Source: Cubamyces lactineus (Eukaryota > Basidiomycota > Agaricomycetes > Polyporales > Polyporaceae). Taken from it: a stretch of 64,000 bases of DNA. The notes under the pieces were generated by a model. That model was given only the letters and a program-made list of their open reading frames with translations, made no database searches and was not told the origin of the DNA. The DNA is taken from assembly GCA_022376465.1 (NCBI GenBank), contig JACDTU010000020.1, forward strand, positions 310,001 through 374,000, given 5' to 3'. The position numbers and the translations under genes were made by a program. Below are positions 33,738-49,628 of the stretch, piece after piece (position 1 is the first letter of the stretch; each line of letters begins with the position of its first letter).

Positions 33738-34075
33738 GGCCGGTTGGCAGGTTGCGTGGACTAGAGTCGATAGTGCACAGGCACGCTTGTGAGGATGGTA
33801 GGTCTGTTTGGATTCGCGGATGGTCGTCTGACTGTGAGTTGTGAGCCGCAAGCATCCACAATTGTTCGCCGTTTATGATATGATCACAAGCATGGGCGCT
33901 ATGTGAGAGCTGAATGACACAGTTTGGTCTTAGGATCTTCCTTATGTTCACGGCTTGGAGCCCTGTGGAAGTAACTCACACATGCGCTATCCGGCTTGGA
34001 CCAGTAACGTAGGACATGAAATACATATGACTAATATACATGCCGAGCGACTGCTTCACTCCACCTTCTCTTCTT
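33738..34075. other. Intergenic region
   Basis: Promoter of the small protein gene and 3' end of the GST; both are on the minus strand. No gene seen. Confidence 0.4.
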
Positions 34076-35027
34076 TCACTGGTTGCGGACACCCGCGAAG
34101 CGCTTCTTGAATGCCTCCGTAACGTAAGCCTAACAGCAGCGGGTCAGCGTCCCATCACACAGGCTTAAATCCTGTGTAGCTCACCTCGTCGAAGGTGGCC
34201 TTGAAGCTCTCGCGCGCGAAGAGATCCTCGGTGTACTTCGCGATGCGCGCGAACTTGCCGCTCGTGATGTGCGCCCACACCTTCTTGCCGTCGCCCTCGG
34301 GGTACTTTCCAATCTCGTTCAGGAGCGAGACGCGGGTGCGCGCGAGGAACGGCGCGATCGCGATGTCCGCGATCGAGAACTCGCCGACCGCGAAGCCCTC
34401 CGCGGGGAGGAGGGACTGCACGTACTCGAGCGCGCTGTAGAAGTCCTCGACGGGCGCGTTCCGGAGGAAGTACGCGTACCAGGCGGGGATGAGCTTGCTC
34501 GAGACGCCCTCGATAAAGAAGCGCGCCTTGGCGCGCGTGACGGGGTCCTTGGGCAGGATGCCGGACTCGGGGAAGAGGTCCGCGACGAACTCGACGAGGA
34601 CGAGCGACTCGGCGATCTTGACGGACTCGGGCGAGGGCTGGTCTGGAGGAACATCGGGGCCGCCGTAGGCGATCGCGGGCACCTGCGATGCATAGCTATT
34701 CAGTGGATTATTCTACGTCTGGCCTTTATCGGGAGACGCGCACCTTGCTTGCGGGGTTTACTTTGGGAGCATACCACTCGGGCTTGTTCTGGAGATCGAT
34801 CTCGTATCTCTTGAACTGCGCTTTCGCCTCGGCGAGCGCGATTTCGACCTGAATATATGTGTGAGCCGATGACCCCTATTCCTCCAGCATACTACTTCAG
34901 AACGTACCCTTTGCGCGTAGGGGCAGATCTGCCATGGAAAGGGAATTAGGCCTGCAGCACTTCAAAGCTTCATGAACCAGCACTACCGCCGTACCTTTGC
35001 GGAGTATAGAGTGATGCTCTCAGGCAT
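34076..35027 (-). CDS. Omega-like glutathione transferase with active-site cysteine (236 aa)
   Basis: Exons 34995-35027, 34908-34928, 34744-34848, 34185-34682 and 34076-34129 (on -) sum to 237 codons. The N-terminal thioredoxin fold begins MPESITLYSAK/ICPYAQR/VEIALAEAK. Exon 2 is only 21 bp and codes exactly the active-site turn with Cys13. PAIAYGGPDVPP follows, then the glutathione-contacting ES pair in VKIAESLVLVEF. An all-helical C-terminal domain ends EAFKKRFAGVRNQ. Omega-type Cys enzymes form a mixed disulfide with glutathione and act as thiol transferases or reductases of phenacyl-type compounds. Introns after NPASK and after FDE match those of the three GST genes at 51-55 kb, so all four share ancestry, but those use Ser in place of this Cys. 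The gene looks intact. Confidence 0.93.
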
Positions 35028-36234
35028 GGTGATAGCACGGGGCGGATGCTAGGTACGTTTCAAGGTTCGCGTTCACGCTGTACGTGCAGGAGTGTGCGGA
35101 ACAAGTCGCGCCACGCGTGGGTATATATACCGGGGGCGTGGGGATGGGGGGCTGGTGTATTGCAGGTTGTGAGAGGGGATGGTGTCATCGCGTTTGAGTG
35201 AGTTTGGATTATCATGCTGACTGATCAGCGAGGGGTCGTGTGATGCTAGAAAGTTCCATAGACGGCAGTATAAGGCCATGTCAGAGAACTGAAATGCCCG
35301 GGATCGGATGTAGGGCGATATCGCCATGTACTGATTATGGATGCTGCTAATGGTGAGTAAGTAGACTGAGATATGCCTTCCGAATGGGGTTCCGTCCAGA
35401 TCGGGGCATATTACGCGCAGTAGGCTTCAATGGGGTCAAACAGACGGGAAGAACACTGCGCGTCCTTGGTCTTTGTTACTAACTCGCGCTGAATCCAGGG
35501 CCAAAGGCTCAAACAGCCGTCTGTCACGCTTGCATGTCAACACGCTCGTCTGGTCCCGATCCAGCTCGTCAACATTCAACGTTCAACATCAGCATCTGCT
35601 CGATCGGGTGGGAGGATGGTCGATGAACATGAAGACCCAGTAGACAGCATATACACTATACTCACGAAGAGGCTACGAGCCCCATCATGAACGCTGCGCC
35701 CCTAATAAATAGCACCGGGTGGCCCCTATTCTTACCACTCGCATTCTTGTAGCGTTAAGCAATCATCGCACCTGGAGGAGGAGGGGGAGAGGAAGCGCGA
35801 CATACATAAAGTGCGTTAGCGTTTGTGTGATGCTTTTCAGAGACACACCAGCACCCGTGGGCCGAGATGAGAGAGCAATCAAGTATAAACATGTGCGTAT
35901 ACTGGCACCAGCAGCCTCGACGAATCCGTGCGATATAGCAGAGTTTTGATGAGGTAGTTCTGTCTGGAGTGTACCCATAAAACTTCCGTCTTAAGGGAAT
36001 GCACGAGGAAGTACTTCAGTATAACTGGACCCTGGATTAGTAGTGGCGAAGGAGAGAGCAAGACAAGCGCCCGGCGTTCAGTAAACGCCACAAACTTGAG
36101 CGCCAAAATTGGTCACTGCGGAAGCGCTCAAGGTCCCTGCGCGTTGTGGAGGGTGCACTACGACCACGACCACCGCCAAAGACCTGCCTGCATTCTGGCA
36201 TCTGCACATGAAGTAGGAGGTTTAAGCACCGACC
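35028..36234. other. Divergent intergenic region, GST and CFT1
   Basis: The GST promoter is at the left and the CFT1 leader at the right. Short unsupported frames only. Confidence 0.4.
35122..35129 (-). promoter_or_regulatory. TATA box of the Cys-type GST gene
   Basis: tatatata lies about 95 bp before the ATG at 35027, the same spacing as in the Ser-type GST genes. Confidence 0.5.
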
Positions 36235-39200
36235 ATGCAAGCTCTTCGTCAAGAGATCCTGCCTCCGAGCGGCGTCGAGTTCGCGGCTTGTCTCAAGTTC
36301 ACACCGTCTACCCTCTCAGACTCCGGGCCGTCCACCTCGCAAAGCGGTCGCGCACTCTTCAACGTAGTCGTCGCGCGGTCCAGCCTCCTCCGCATATTCG
36401 AAGTTCGGGAGGAGCCCGCTCCCATCTCCGTGCAGAAGGAAGATGAGAGGGACCGGCGCGCCAGCGTGCGCAAGGGGACGGAGGCGGTGGAGGGCGAGGT
36501 CGAGATGGACGCGTCCGGGGAGGGCTTCGTGAACATGGGCACTGTCAAGGTGAATGCGGGTAACTACCCTTTGTTGCACTATCTCAGTCCGTCAATGGGA
36601 TATCCGATTTCATTCGACCTGCATGCGTGAAGCTGTCGTGACCTTTGGCTGACCCACGCTCGTGTTTTGCCGTCCCCAGTCGACTGGTCAGAATGGCATG
36701 GCTCAACCTGCAACAGTCAATACATTCTACCTCATTCGCGAACACCGCCTACATGGCACAGTCACCGGCTTGGAGGCCGTTCGTACCGTGCATTCGCTGG
36801 AGGATAAACTAGATAGACTGCTCGTGTCCTTCAAGGACGCCAAGGTGCGTTCCTGCAGCCACTAGACCCATTTGAGTCGTGCTGAATGTCCAATAGATTG
36901 CTCTACTGGAATGGTCCGATGCCATACATGATGTGTTGACGGTCTCAATCCACACTTACGAGCGAGCACCTCAGCTGGTGAGTTTGAACCTAACAGTCTT
37001 CGTCCTTCACTTCACATCTTCTCTGTAGATGGCGCTTGACTCTGCTTTATTCCGGACGGAACTACGCGTTGACCCTCTGTCCCGCTGTGCCGCCTTATCT
37101 TTGCCAAAAGACGCCTTGGCCATCCTACCGTTCTACCAGAGCCAGGCCGAGCTGGACTTAATCGAACAAGAAACAAGCCAAGCAAGAGACGTACCTTACT
37201 CCCCGAGTTTCGTCCTTGACCTCGCGAACGATGTCGACAAGCGCATCCGCAACGTCATTGACTTCACATTCCTCCCTGGGTTCAATAACCCCACTGTTGC
37301 GGTTCTCTGTCAGTACCAGCAGACATGGACTGGGTATGTGGCAAAGTCGTGTGACGGAAACTCTCGTTGCTGACCGAATGACATAGTCGATTGAAAGAGT
37401 ACAAGGATACCGTCGGGCTCTATATCTTCACCCTGGACCTGGTCACAAACAACTACCCTGTCATCACTGCCGTCGAGGGGCTGCCCTACGACTGCTTCTC
37501 GCTCACGCCTTGCTCAACCGCCACGGGCGGTGTCGTCATCCTGGCGGGGAACTCCATTGTCTTCGTCGACCAATCCTCGCGTCGCGTCATTCTACCCGTG
37601 AACGAGTGGCTGCCTAGGACAAGCGACGTCCCCGCACCTGCGCTGACGCCGCAAGAGCAGCAGCGAGACTTGCAGCTGGAGGGGTCGCGCTTCACGTTCG
37701 TAGACGATAAGACGTTCTTCGTGATCATGAAGGACGGCACGGTGCTTCCAGTCGAGCTTGTGCTAGATGGGAAGACCGTTTCACGGCTGTCTATGTCGGA
37801 TGCTATTGCCCGTACGACTATCCCTGCTGTCGTGAAGAGGATGGAGAACGACCATTTGTTCATTGGCAGCATCGTCGGTCCTTCCGTGCTCCTCAAGACC
37901 GCGCATGTGGAAGAGGAGATCAAGGACGAGGACGTGGAGATGTCGGTTTCTCCGGCGACGGTGGTTGCCCCTACCGACACAATGGACCTGGATGACGATG
38001 AAGGTAAGGCAATAGTCGTCTGTGATTCAAGATTTCCTCTTATAATGCATGTTCTTTCAAGATCTCTATGGCCCGTCTAGCACAACGGAACAACCCTCCG
38101 TGAACGGTACAACGAATGGAGTCGACTCTGTAAAGAAACGTACGGTTGTCCGTCTCTCCCTATGCGATGCGATTCCTGCGTACGGCCCTATATCGGATAT
38201 GGCTTTTGGCATCGCTCGCAACGGAGTATGTGTTCTTCATAGTTCCGGCTTCGGCGTGCTAATTCGCTCCTAAGGACCGCGCCGTACCCGAACTCATCGC
38301 CGCTACGGGCTCAGGTGAATTGGGTGGCTTCCATCTTTTCCAGGTCAGAACGAGCTTGCATGTCTTGTGTAGAACCTTCCCAACTCAAGCATACTTGCAG
38401 AGAGACATGCCCACAAGGTCAAAACGCAAGCTGCACGCGATTGGCGGCGGTCGTGGGATGTGGTCCTTGGCCGTCCGTCAACCTATGAAAGTCAGCGGCG
38501 GAACCTTCGAACGTCCTGCGAACCCCTACCATGCAGAGAAGGATTCAGTCATCATCAGCACCGATGCAAATCCCGCACCGGGACTATCTCGAGTACGCCC
38601 TCCTAGTATCTATTGTCGTTTGCAGGAGAATTCACCTGCTTGCCCAGATTGCTACTCGGACTGCTCATTCTGACATCACAATCACCACTCGAATACCTGG
38701 AACCACCCTCGGCGCGGCGCCGTTCTTCCAGGGTACCGCCATCCTGCACATATTGTTCAATGTCACCAATGTTATCCGAGTGCTCGAGCCCGGTGCGTAT
38801 CGAGTACTCGAGCTCAAGCGGAGGACTGACTTGCTCGATGCAGACGGTTCTGAACGGCAGAGCATCAAGGACATGGACAACAACAAGCCTCGGCCTAAAA
38901 TAAAGTCTTGCAGTATATGCGACCCTTTCGTGCTCATCATCCGCGAGGACGACACCATTGGGTTGTTCATCGGCGAGATCGAGAAGGGTAAGATCAGACG
39001 TAAAGACATGTCGCCAATGGGAGACAAGGTAAGGGGTTTAGCCTCACCCCGAGCAAGCCTTGCTCATGAGGACCCTCAGACTTCTCGCTACATCGCGGGA
39101 TGTTTTTACGCCGACACCAGCGGGCTCTTCCAGACGTTCTTGAATGAGCAGGCGCCTGCGGAGAACGTAACATCGACGCTGCAAGGGGCGATGAACGCAG

Positions 39201-41769
39201 GAAGCAAGAGTCAATGGCTGGTCCTCGTTCGCCCTCAAGGTGTGGTGGAGGTATGTTCTCATACCATCCGGAAAGGTAGTGCCTATGCTCATACTCATGG
39301 GGCTGGGCGCAGATCTGGACGCTCCCGAAGCTTACGCTCGCGTTCTCCACGACTCTCTTGGCCACACTTGACCCTGTACTGACAGACTCGCTCGATCCCC
39401 CTGCGCTGTCCCTGCCACAGGATCCTCCAAGGAAGCCGCAGGAGCTCGACATCGACCAGATCACCATAGCGCCTCTAGGGGAGTCGTGGCCACGCCCGCA
39501 TCTCATTGTAGGTGGTAGTGTGCGCGCAGAACATGCTCGAGTCTGACCGTGATTTGCTCCAGGTCTTGCTGCGCTCTGGTCAGCTGGCGATCTACGAAGC
39601 AGTCGCAACCGCGCCGCCTGCTGAGCCGCTGCCCTCTACCCGATCCTCGACACTGCTTGTGAAATTTGTAAAGGTCATGTCCAAGGCATTCGACATCCAC
39701 TGGCAGCATACCGAGGAGGAGCAGAAGTCTGTGTTAGCCGAGCAGAAGCGTATTTCGCGCCTGTTGCTGCCCTTCGTGACGTCGCCTACGCCAGGACAGA
39801 CGTTTTCGGGAGTGTTCTTCACGGGCGATCGGCCATGCTGGATCCTCTCCACTGACAAAGGCGGGGTGAAACTGTTCCCTTCTGGCCACAACGTCGTGCA
39901 GGCTTTCACCACTTCCTCTTTGTGGGATTCCAGGGGCGACTTCTTGCTGTATTCGGAGGAGGTAAGCCTCTTCGCATGCGGCGCGCTCCTGTCCCGGAAC
40001 TTAACGCAATGACGTGCAGGGTCCCAGCCTCGTAGAATGGATGCCCGACACACAACTCGATGGTCATTTGCCTGCGCGCTCCGTCCCGCGCTCCAAGTCA
40101 TACTCCAACGTCGTGTATGATGCATCCACTTCATTAATCGTCGCCGCATCCTCTTTCCAAAACCGGTTTGCGTCATATGACGAGGACGGGAACATCGTTT
40201 GGGAGCCAGATAGTGAGATATAAGCGACGTTGTTATCTGACATGCAGCCCGCTCACGATCGCTTACGCCGCTCCAGGTCCCAACATCTCATTCCCTCGCT
40301 GCGAGTGCTCGACACTAGAACTTATCACTCCTGATGGCTGGATTACAATGGACGGGTATTGTACACGAGTATTCCTCAGGATAATGAGACACTGACTGGT
40401 CATGCAGGTATGAGTTCGCGGCGAACGAATTTGTGAACTGCATCGCATCGGTGCCGCTGGAGACCATGAGCACAGAGTCTGGCATGAAGGACTTCATCGC
40501 TGTGGGAACCACTATCAACAGAGGGGAGGACCTCGCAGTCAAGGGCGCGGTGCGTGACTGAGTATACAATAACTGGTGCACTTCTGCTGACCAATAGTTG
40601 CAGGTATACATCTTCGAGATCGTCGAGGTGGTGCCAGACCCGAAGTCGAAAGTCAAGCGTTGGTGGCGGCTGAAGCTGCTTTGCCGTGACGACGCAAAGG
40701 GTCCCGTCTCGTTCCTCTGCGGAATGAACGGTTACCTCGTCTCATCCATGGGCCAGAAGGTGTGTTGCGGTGCCTTCATACAGCGTTCCGCCGGCGACGG
40801 CTAAGGGCATGGGCCTAGATCTTCGTGCGCGCCTTCGATCTCGATGAGCGCCTAGTGGGCGTGGCTTTCCTCGACGTCGGCGTGTATGTCACCTCCTTGC
40901 GTGCAGTGAAGAATCTGCTCGTGATTGGCGACGCAGTGAAGAGCGTCTGGCTTGTCGCGTTCCAGGTCAGTTGGAAATAGCGTATCGTTCGATCTGGCAC
41001 TCAGCTTCCCCGCAGGAGGACCCATACAAACTGGTGATCCTCGGCAAAGACCCGTACTACTGTTGCATCACCAGAGCCGACTTATTCTTTGCTGACGGCC
41101 ATTTGTCCATTGTCACTTGTGATGAGGAGGGAATTGTGAGGTTGCACGCCTATGATCCCCGCGGTACGTCTCCCACGCCTTTCTCTACTCGGCCACTCCG
41201 GGCTCATTTCTGCTTCAGACCCCGAATCGAAGAGCGGGCAGCACCTCCTCCGACGTACGGAGTTCCACGGTCAGACCGAGTACCGGAGCTCGCTCCTGAT
41301 AGCCCGCCGACCAAAGACGGGAGATCCGGAAATACCGCAAGCGAGGCTCGTCTGTGGTCCGTAGCATCCGGAACTTGTGTTTACGGCGCGTTCTGACGGG
41401 ACTAACAGGCTCGGTGGACGGCTCCTTGAGCACGCTAACCTACGTAGACGAGGCCGCGTTCAAGCGCCTCCACCTTCTGCAGGGGCAGCTGATCCGCACT
41501 GTGCAGCATGTGGCGGCACTGAACCCCAAGGCTTTCCGGTGGGTGGCTCAGTGGTATCTTTGCGCACAGCCAGATCGTTGATTCATGAAACCAGCATGGT
41601 GCGAAACGAGTATGTCTCGAGGCCGCTATCTAAGGGTATCTTGGATGGGAACTTGCTAGCAACATTCGAGGACTTGCCTATCGGCCGCCAGAACGAAGTG
41701 ACTCGCCAGATTGGCACAGACAGGGCGACGGTTCTCAAGGACTGGGCATCCCTAGTCGGGGCATGGTGA
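36235..41769 (+). CDS. CFT1: CFT1/CPSF160, cleavage and polyadenylation specificity factor subunit A
   Basis: ATG at 36235 (MQALRQEILPPSG), about twenty exons, roughly 1,400 residues, stop TGA at 41767-41769. The N-terminal MMS1_N-type beta-propeller region is recognised by FNVVVARSSLLRIFEV, KDALAILPFYQSQAELDLIE and GNSIVFVDQSSRRVILPVN. The C-terminal CPSF_A part shows KDFIAVGTTINRGEDLAVKG, VYIFEIVEVVPDP, VRAFDLDERLVGVAFLD, NLLVIGDAVKSVWLVAFQED and GSVDGSLSTLTYVDEAAFK. It closes with the diagnostic end block SRPLSKGILDGNLLATFEDL then TRQIGTDR. The protein is the largest scaffold of the polyadenylation specificity complex, holding the WD40 and zinc-finger subunits that read AAUAAA-like signals. 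The many small exons are typical for this gene in basidiomycetes. No break was seen. Confidence 0.95.
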
Positions 41770-42435
41770 TCTGCTGTACACATACCTGCTTATGCTTCGC
41801 TGCTACTGTATCGTCTAGAAACGCTATATGTTAATATTGTCCACTGACCGACTTGACAGGAGGCTGTCGGAGCGGCTTCCGCATGTTTTTGCTGTGCGCC
41901 TCAGGTGCGCTTTCCTCCGGATCAGTAAGTCCTCGTGAGCGGCTTTTCTGCCTCATGGTTCCTTCGTGCTACCGTACTGCGACGATGCAGCCCCTCGGCA
42001 ACGCGTCTGAAGCCGCCCCGGGCAAGGCCGCGAACGTTGGTGAGTTCCTCCGCAACACCACACTCATCTTGCCAGATCGTCTGCGCCCGGTTTGGTTCTC
42101 TTCTCGCGCCCATCTTCCCGCGGTCATAGAACGGCGAGGTGAGTTTGCCTGTACGTCACTATACGACGTCGCTCTAATGGGAGAACTATGAGGCGTTGTA
42201 TAGTGAAGCTGGGGCTTACAGAGACTAGTCTGCGGCCTTCACATGCTTGATCGTCCGACAGCGGGCCTGGCGTATGCGTGGCAAAGTCTCGAGAGATGCG
42301 CCCGCATGTTCTCCAAATGGCAAACTCGTGTATGGGAACATGCTTCAGGTTCACAGCAAAACGCCTAGATAGCCTAGAACGCGCTATAAGTGGGTCGTCT
42401 GAGTTGCACTGACCCCGCTTCGCCCGCCCCCTACT
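41770..42435. other. Intergenic region after CFT1
   Basis: A frame of about 110 codons (41853-42191) contains splice-like signals (gtgagttcc..ttgccag) but no family match. It may be a small gene or CFT1 3' sequence. Confidence 0.35.
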
Positions 42436-44337
42436 ATGCTCACATCGCTCGGTTTCAACGCTAAGGGCACCAGCCGTGCTAACCACGGTCCTTCAAAGGT
42501 ACGTTGCTTCGTTTTGGACTACAGCCTATCGAGCTCCGAATAACGCTTCACTTAGTTCTTCCCCGACATGTCTCGCGGGCTCTCCGTTAATGTCTTCAAG
42601 CATGCACTTGTTCCCTCTTCGCAACTTTCACAACCCCCTCCTCCGCCTCCTGCCCCTGTGACGCGCTCAACGACGAGCGGCGGTGGGCCCTGGAATAGAC
42701 AGTCAAGCTACCAAGCTCCCCGTTCCGAGTCAGACAGAAAACAACCCCCGGTCGCGCTCTCACAAGACCTCCGCCTAATCCAAGTGTCGCAGCCTGCGAG
42801 CCAACCATGGCCTGTCGAGACGAAGTACGGGAAGTCGCAGAAGGGCGGTAACTATCACATCCACCAGAGTCTGGACAACGACATGTACATCTACGAGAGG
42901 TCGATCCTGTCTGTGGATGATGCATTGTCAAGTTCGCCCTCGTCCGACTCGAGCTCCGACTCGGATCTATTCCCAGACACAGCAATGGCAAACCTGGAGA
43001 TCTCCTCGACGCGCGCTAGCAGCAGCACAGAGACGTTGGAGTCGACGCTCTATACCAATTTGACAACTCGGAACGCCATCACTGGGAACAATGTGCTGTC
43101 AAGCCACTCCCGCCCCCCTCTCGCCATCACGGCGCCTCCGTCACTCCCTCCACCTCCTCGTCCGACCTCCACTCGACCCTTCGCTGATAATAGCAACCTC
43201 AACGCTTCGCGTCCAGTCATCCCCCTGACTCGCACCGAAAGCCACCGCCAACGAACCACGAGCATCTCTCGGCCCGTTCACCCTGTGCAATTCTCCGGTC
43301 TTGACATTGCATCCGAAAGCGACAGCGAAACCGTGGTGTCGGAGACGCAGATCGACAACATGGTCGTTGATATGCTCGGAGCTTCGCACTGGGCAATGTC
43401 CGCGGGCGCATCTCAGTATGCCCGGAGTGCCACGCCTTTCAGGCGCGATTCTATCCAACGTGCCGCCTCGAGTCGACGAGACGTCTTCGACGGTGCGAGG
43501 GATGCTCGGGCACCTCCCCTGCCACAGTACCGCGACGAGGGCCCACGCGCGCCCCCGGGGCTGTCTGTATATGGTGCTGTTGCTACGCCACCTGATGCCC
43601 AGTACTCCGGTCAAGCTCCCCGCGGCCCCGCAGCAACGACACTGTCGTCATCGCCCCCAGGGCCGTCCGCTGCGAACGCGTCGCCGACAAGCACTGCAGC
43701 TCGCGCGCAACAGCAGCACGTATCCGGATCGCCACCGCAGCTCACGCGCACGACGAGCATTCGCCCATCCACGTCCCCTCCGCAAGCGCCCGCATTTCCC
43801 AGGAACGGCGAGCCGTCTATGCCCAGTGCCGCGCAGACCGCCGCCACTCCCCCACCACCACAGCGCAGGAACTCGCAGCAGACATCCTCCCCTAATGGCT
43901 CTCCGACGCAGACTGGAGTGTCCGTGACAGTCACCGCGAAGCGGACTGTCAGGTGGACGGAGGAGCTCGTCTGTCCCTCACCCGTGCCACTCGAAAATCG
44001 CAGGAAAGGGTGGTTCAATCGCCGAGGGTGAGCATCCATCGTTATTGAGGGTACGATTAGCATCTGACAACTGTTCGTTTAATAGCGACCAGCTGTGGAC
44101 GAACGATGGCCACTTCAAGATGGCCGAGCCGGGTCAGGAGTACCCACCCGACTTGGCGGTGAGTGCAACTTCGTCTCTACGATGTCGCATGGGTGTGCTG
44201 ACCCAACCCTGTAGCATTACCCAGAACCCAGCACAGGCTGGATGAACGAAGAGGGCGTCCGCATCGACATGCAGCACCGGCTCGTCCCCAAACGACCGCT
44301 CCGCTCCGCCCTCAAACAACCCAAGAACACCGTCTGA
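42436..44337 (+). CDS. Disordered protein with conserved N- and C-terminal blocks (576 aa)
   Basis: Exons 42436-42498, 42556-44027, 44086-44160 and 44217-44337 sum to 577 codons. The start MLTSLGFNAKGTSRANHG and the following FFPDMSRGLSV form a short ordered-looking head. A second block (YHIHQSLDNDMYIYERSIL) lies near residue 110. Residues 125-480 are low-complexity Ser/Pro/Ala. The tail from about residue 490 looks most constrained: AKRTVRWTEELVCPSP, RRKGWFNRRGDQLWTNDG, PGQEYPPDL, STGWMNEEGVRIDMQHRL and PLRSALKQPK. RTVRW fits the PP1-docking pattern [RK]-x-[VI]-x-[FW], which suggests a possible phosphatase-regulator role (inference). I recognise no named domain. Confidence 0.82.
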
Positions 44338-44660
44338 ATTCATCGCACATTCTCGCACTATCTTTATTCGTCAGAGGGGCCTAATACCCCTCATCTGCAT
44401 ACTCACGACTTCACGAGGCTCACGAGCTCACGATCATCCCATTTCGCGTCCGCCAGAGGCGGCCTTGATATGATATAGTATGATATCGATATGTTGTTGT
44501 ATACCGCGGGGTCGAGTACGCTTCCAGAGGTAATGCCGCCCGGCAGCAGGGCGCGCAGCAATGTAACTTATGCCATGTAGTACTACAAATATGATACACC
44601 ATATGATGATGATACAGCACTCTTTACTGATACAGGGGATCCCTAACAGTGCGATGGCGA
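44338..44660. other. Convergent 3' region
   Basis: Sits between the disordered-protein gene and the RecQ gene. It is AT-rich with gatat repeats near 44465-44490. No gene seen. Confidence 0.45.
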
Positions 44661-48054
<3,394 letters not shown>

Positions 48055-48353
48055 ACTCAGCCCTTCGTCAGCAGCAACATAGGCAGCACGTAATTGAAAC
48101 GCAGAATGAATATACAAAGGGCGAACAGGAGGCGAGAAGGGAGAGGTTGAGTGCGAGCAAGAGCTGCCAGAAGAACGCGTCGCGAACACGCGCTGCTATT
48201 TGAATCACGTGTTTAGACGCACGGGCGCTTCTGCGCGCTCAGGAATATCGCTGACTAGCAGACTGAGGAAAACTCCGGCTATCCTGCGTTTTACCACCAT
48301 CTCCCAGACTGTCTTTAGCTGGTCCACAAAAGCTCTATCACAAGTTCACTGTG
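48055..48353. promoter_or_regulatory. Short bidirectional promoter, RecQ and GPN2
   Basis: About 300 bp separate the likely RecQ start from the GPN2 start on the other strand, so both promoters must lie here. No TATA box was evident, as is common for housekeeping genes. Confidence 0.5.
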
Positions 48354-49628
48354 ATGCCATTTGGAGAACTTGTGTGCGGGTCTCCTGGTAGCGGCAAATC
48401 CACTTATTGCTACGGCAAGCATCAACTATTCACCGCCCTCCGCCGTCCAATTTCGATCGTGAACCTCGACCCTGCCAACGACAATATCCCTTACCCCTGT
48501 GCCATTGACATATCATCTCTGATAAAGCTCGAAGATGTCATGAACGAATTCGGTCTTGGTCCAAATGGCGGAATGCTGTATTGCATGGAGTACCTCGAAG
48601 CGAATTACGACTGGCTCGAGGAACGGCTCAACGAACTCGACAAGGACGATTATGTCTTGTTTGATCTCCCAGGACAGGTAGAATTGAGCACAAACCATCC
48701 GAGTGTCAAGAATATCATACGCAAGCTGACTAAGAGCGGCTTCCGGGTATGTACATGCGCAGATCCTTCTCCCTCACACTAACTGTGGACTGCGCCAGGC
48801 TAGCTAGCTGCAGTGCACCTCTGTGACGCGCACTACGTGACGGACGCGTCCAAGTATGTATCGGTCCTCATGTTGTCCCTCCGTGCCATGCTGCACCTCG
48901 AACTGCCACACATCAACGTTCTCTCCAAAGTGGACCTGATCACGCAGTATGGCGACCTAGGTGCGTGTGTGTCTTCTTACCTTCGCGATCGCTATCGCCG
49001 TACCGGCGGTGTTCATGTGCCCACGATTGACACTGTCTCCGCAGACTTCAACCTTGATTTCTATACCGAGGTCCAGGACTTGTCGCACCTAGAGAACTTA
49101 CTCAATCAGCAATCTCCGCGGTATGCTGCGCTGAACATGCAAATTTGCTCAGTGATCGAGGACTACGGACTCGTGGGCTTCGAGACCCTTGCCGTGGAGG
49201 TTTGTCCCTGCGATAGCCCATCTGATGTGTCCGTGTTGACGTATGTCCCCTAGGACAAGGAGTCTATGCTACACCTCACGCGCGTGATCGACAAGGCCAC
49301 CGGATGCGTCTTTGTGCCCCCACCCAGCGTAGGGCAACCCCCAGATACCGTCGATGCTTCGCACATGCCCGCAACCCAGCGTCCAAACATGTACTCACTC
49401 ATGACGTCCGCTGCTGGTCCCATCAAAGGGCCACGCTCAGACGTACGGGATGTGCAGGAACGTTGGATTGATGCGCGAGAGGAGTACGATGCTTGGGAGA
49501 AGGCACAGTGGCGTAAAGAGGGTTTACAGGTGCAGGAGGAGGCGGCGAGGCAGAAGGCGAAAATCAGGGAACGGACTCCAAGTGCGAACACTTCAAGTGC
49601 AAACACAGGTCAAACAAAGAAAGCGTGA
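48354..49628 (+). CDS. GPN2: GPN-loop GTPase 2 (RNA polymerase II assembly/import factor)
   Basis: ATG at 48354 (MPFGELVCGSPGSGKST), four exons, about 375 residues. The P-loop is GSPGSGKST, followed by IVNLDPANDNIPYPCAIDI. The family-defining Gly-Pro-Asn loop is in EFGLGPNGGMLYCMEYLE. DLPGQVELST is the G3 region and NVLSKVDL the G4 region. The C-terminus is a charged helical tail (RWIDAREEYDAWEKAQWRKE) ending in a Lys/Thr/Ser stretch. GPN2 works with GPN1/GPN3 and RPAP factors in the assembly and nuclear import of RNA polymerase II. The first intron follows SGFR and rejoins at LAAVHLCDAHYVTD. The stop is TGA at 49626-49628. The gene is complete. Confidence 0.95.

Noticed and set aside
43301..43927. 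208-codon + frame inside the 42436 gene
   Set aside because: An alternative-frame shadow of low-complexity Ser/Pro coding sequence.
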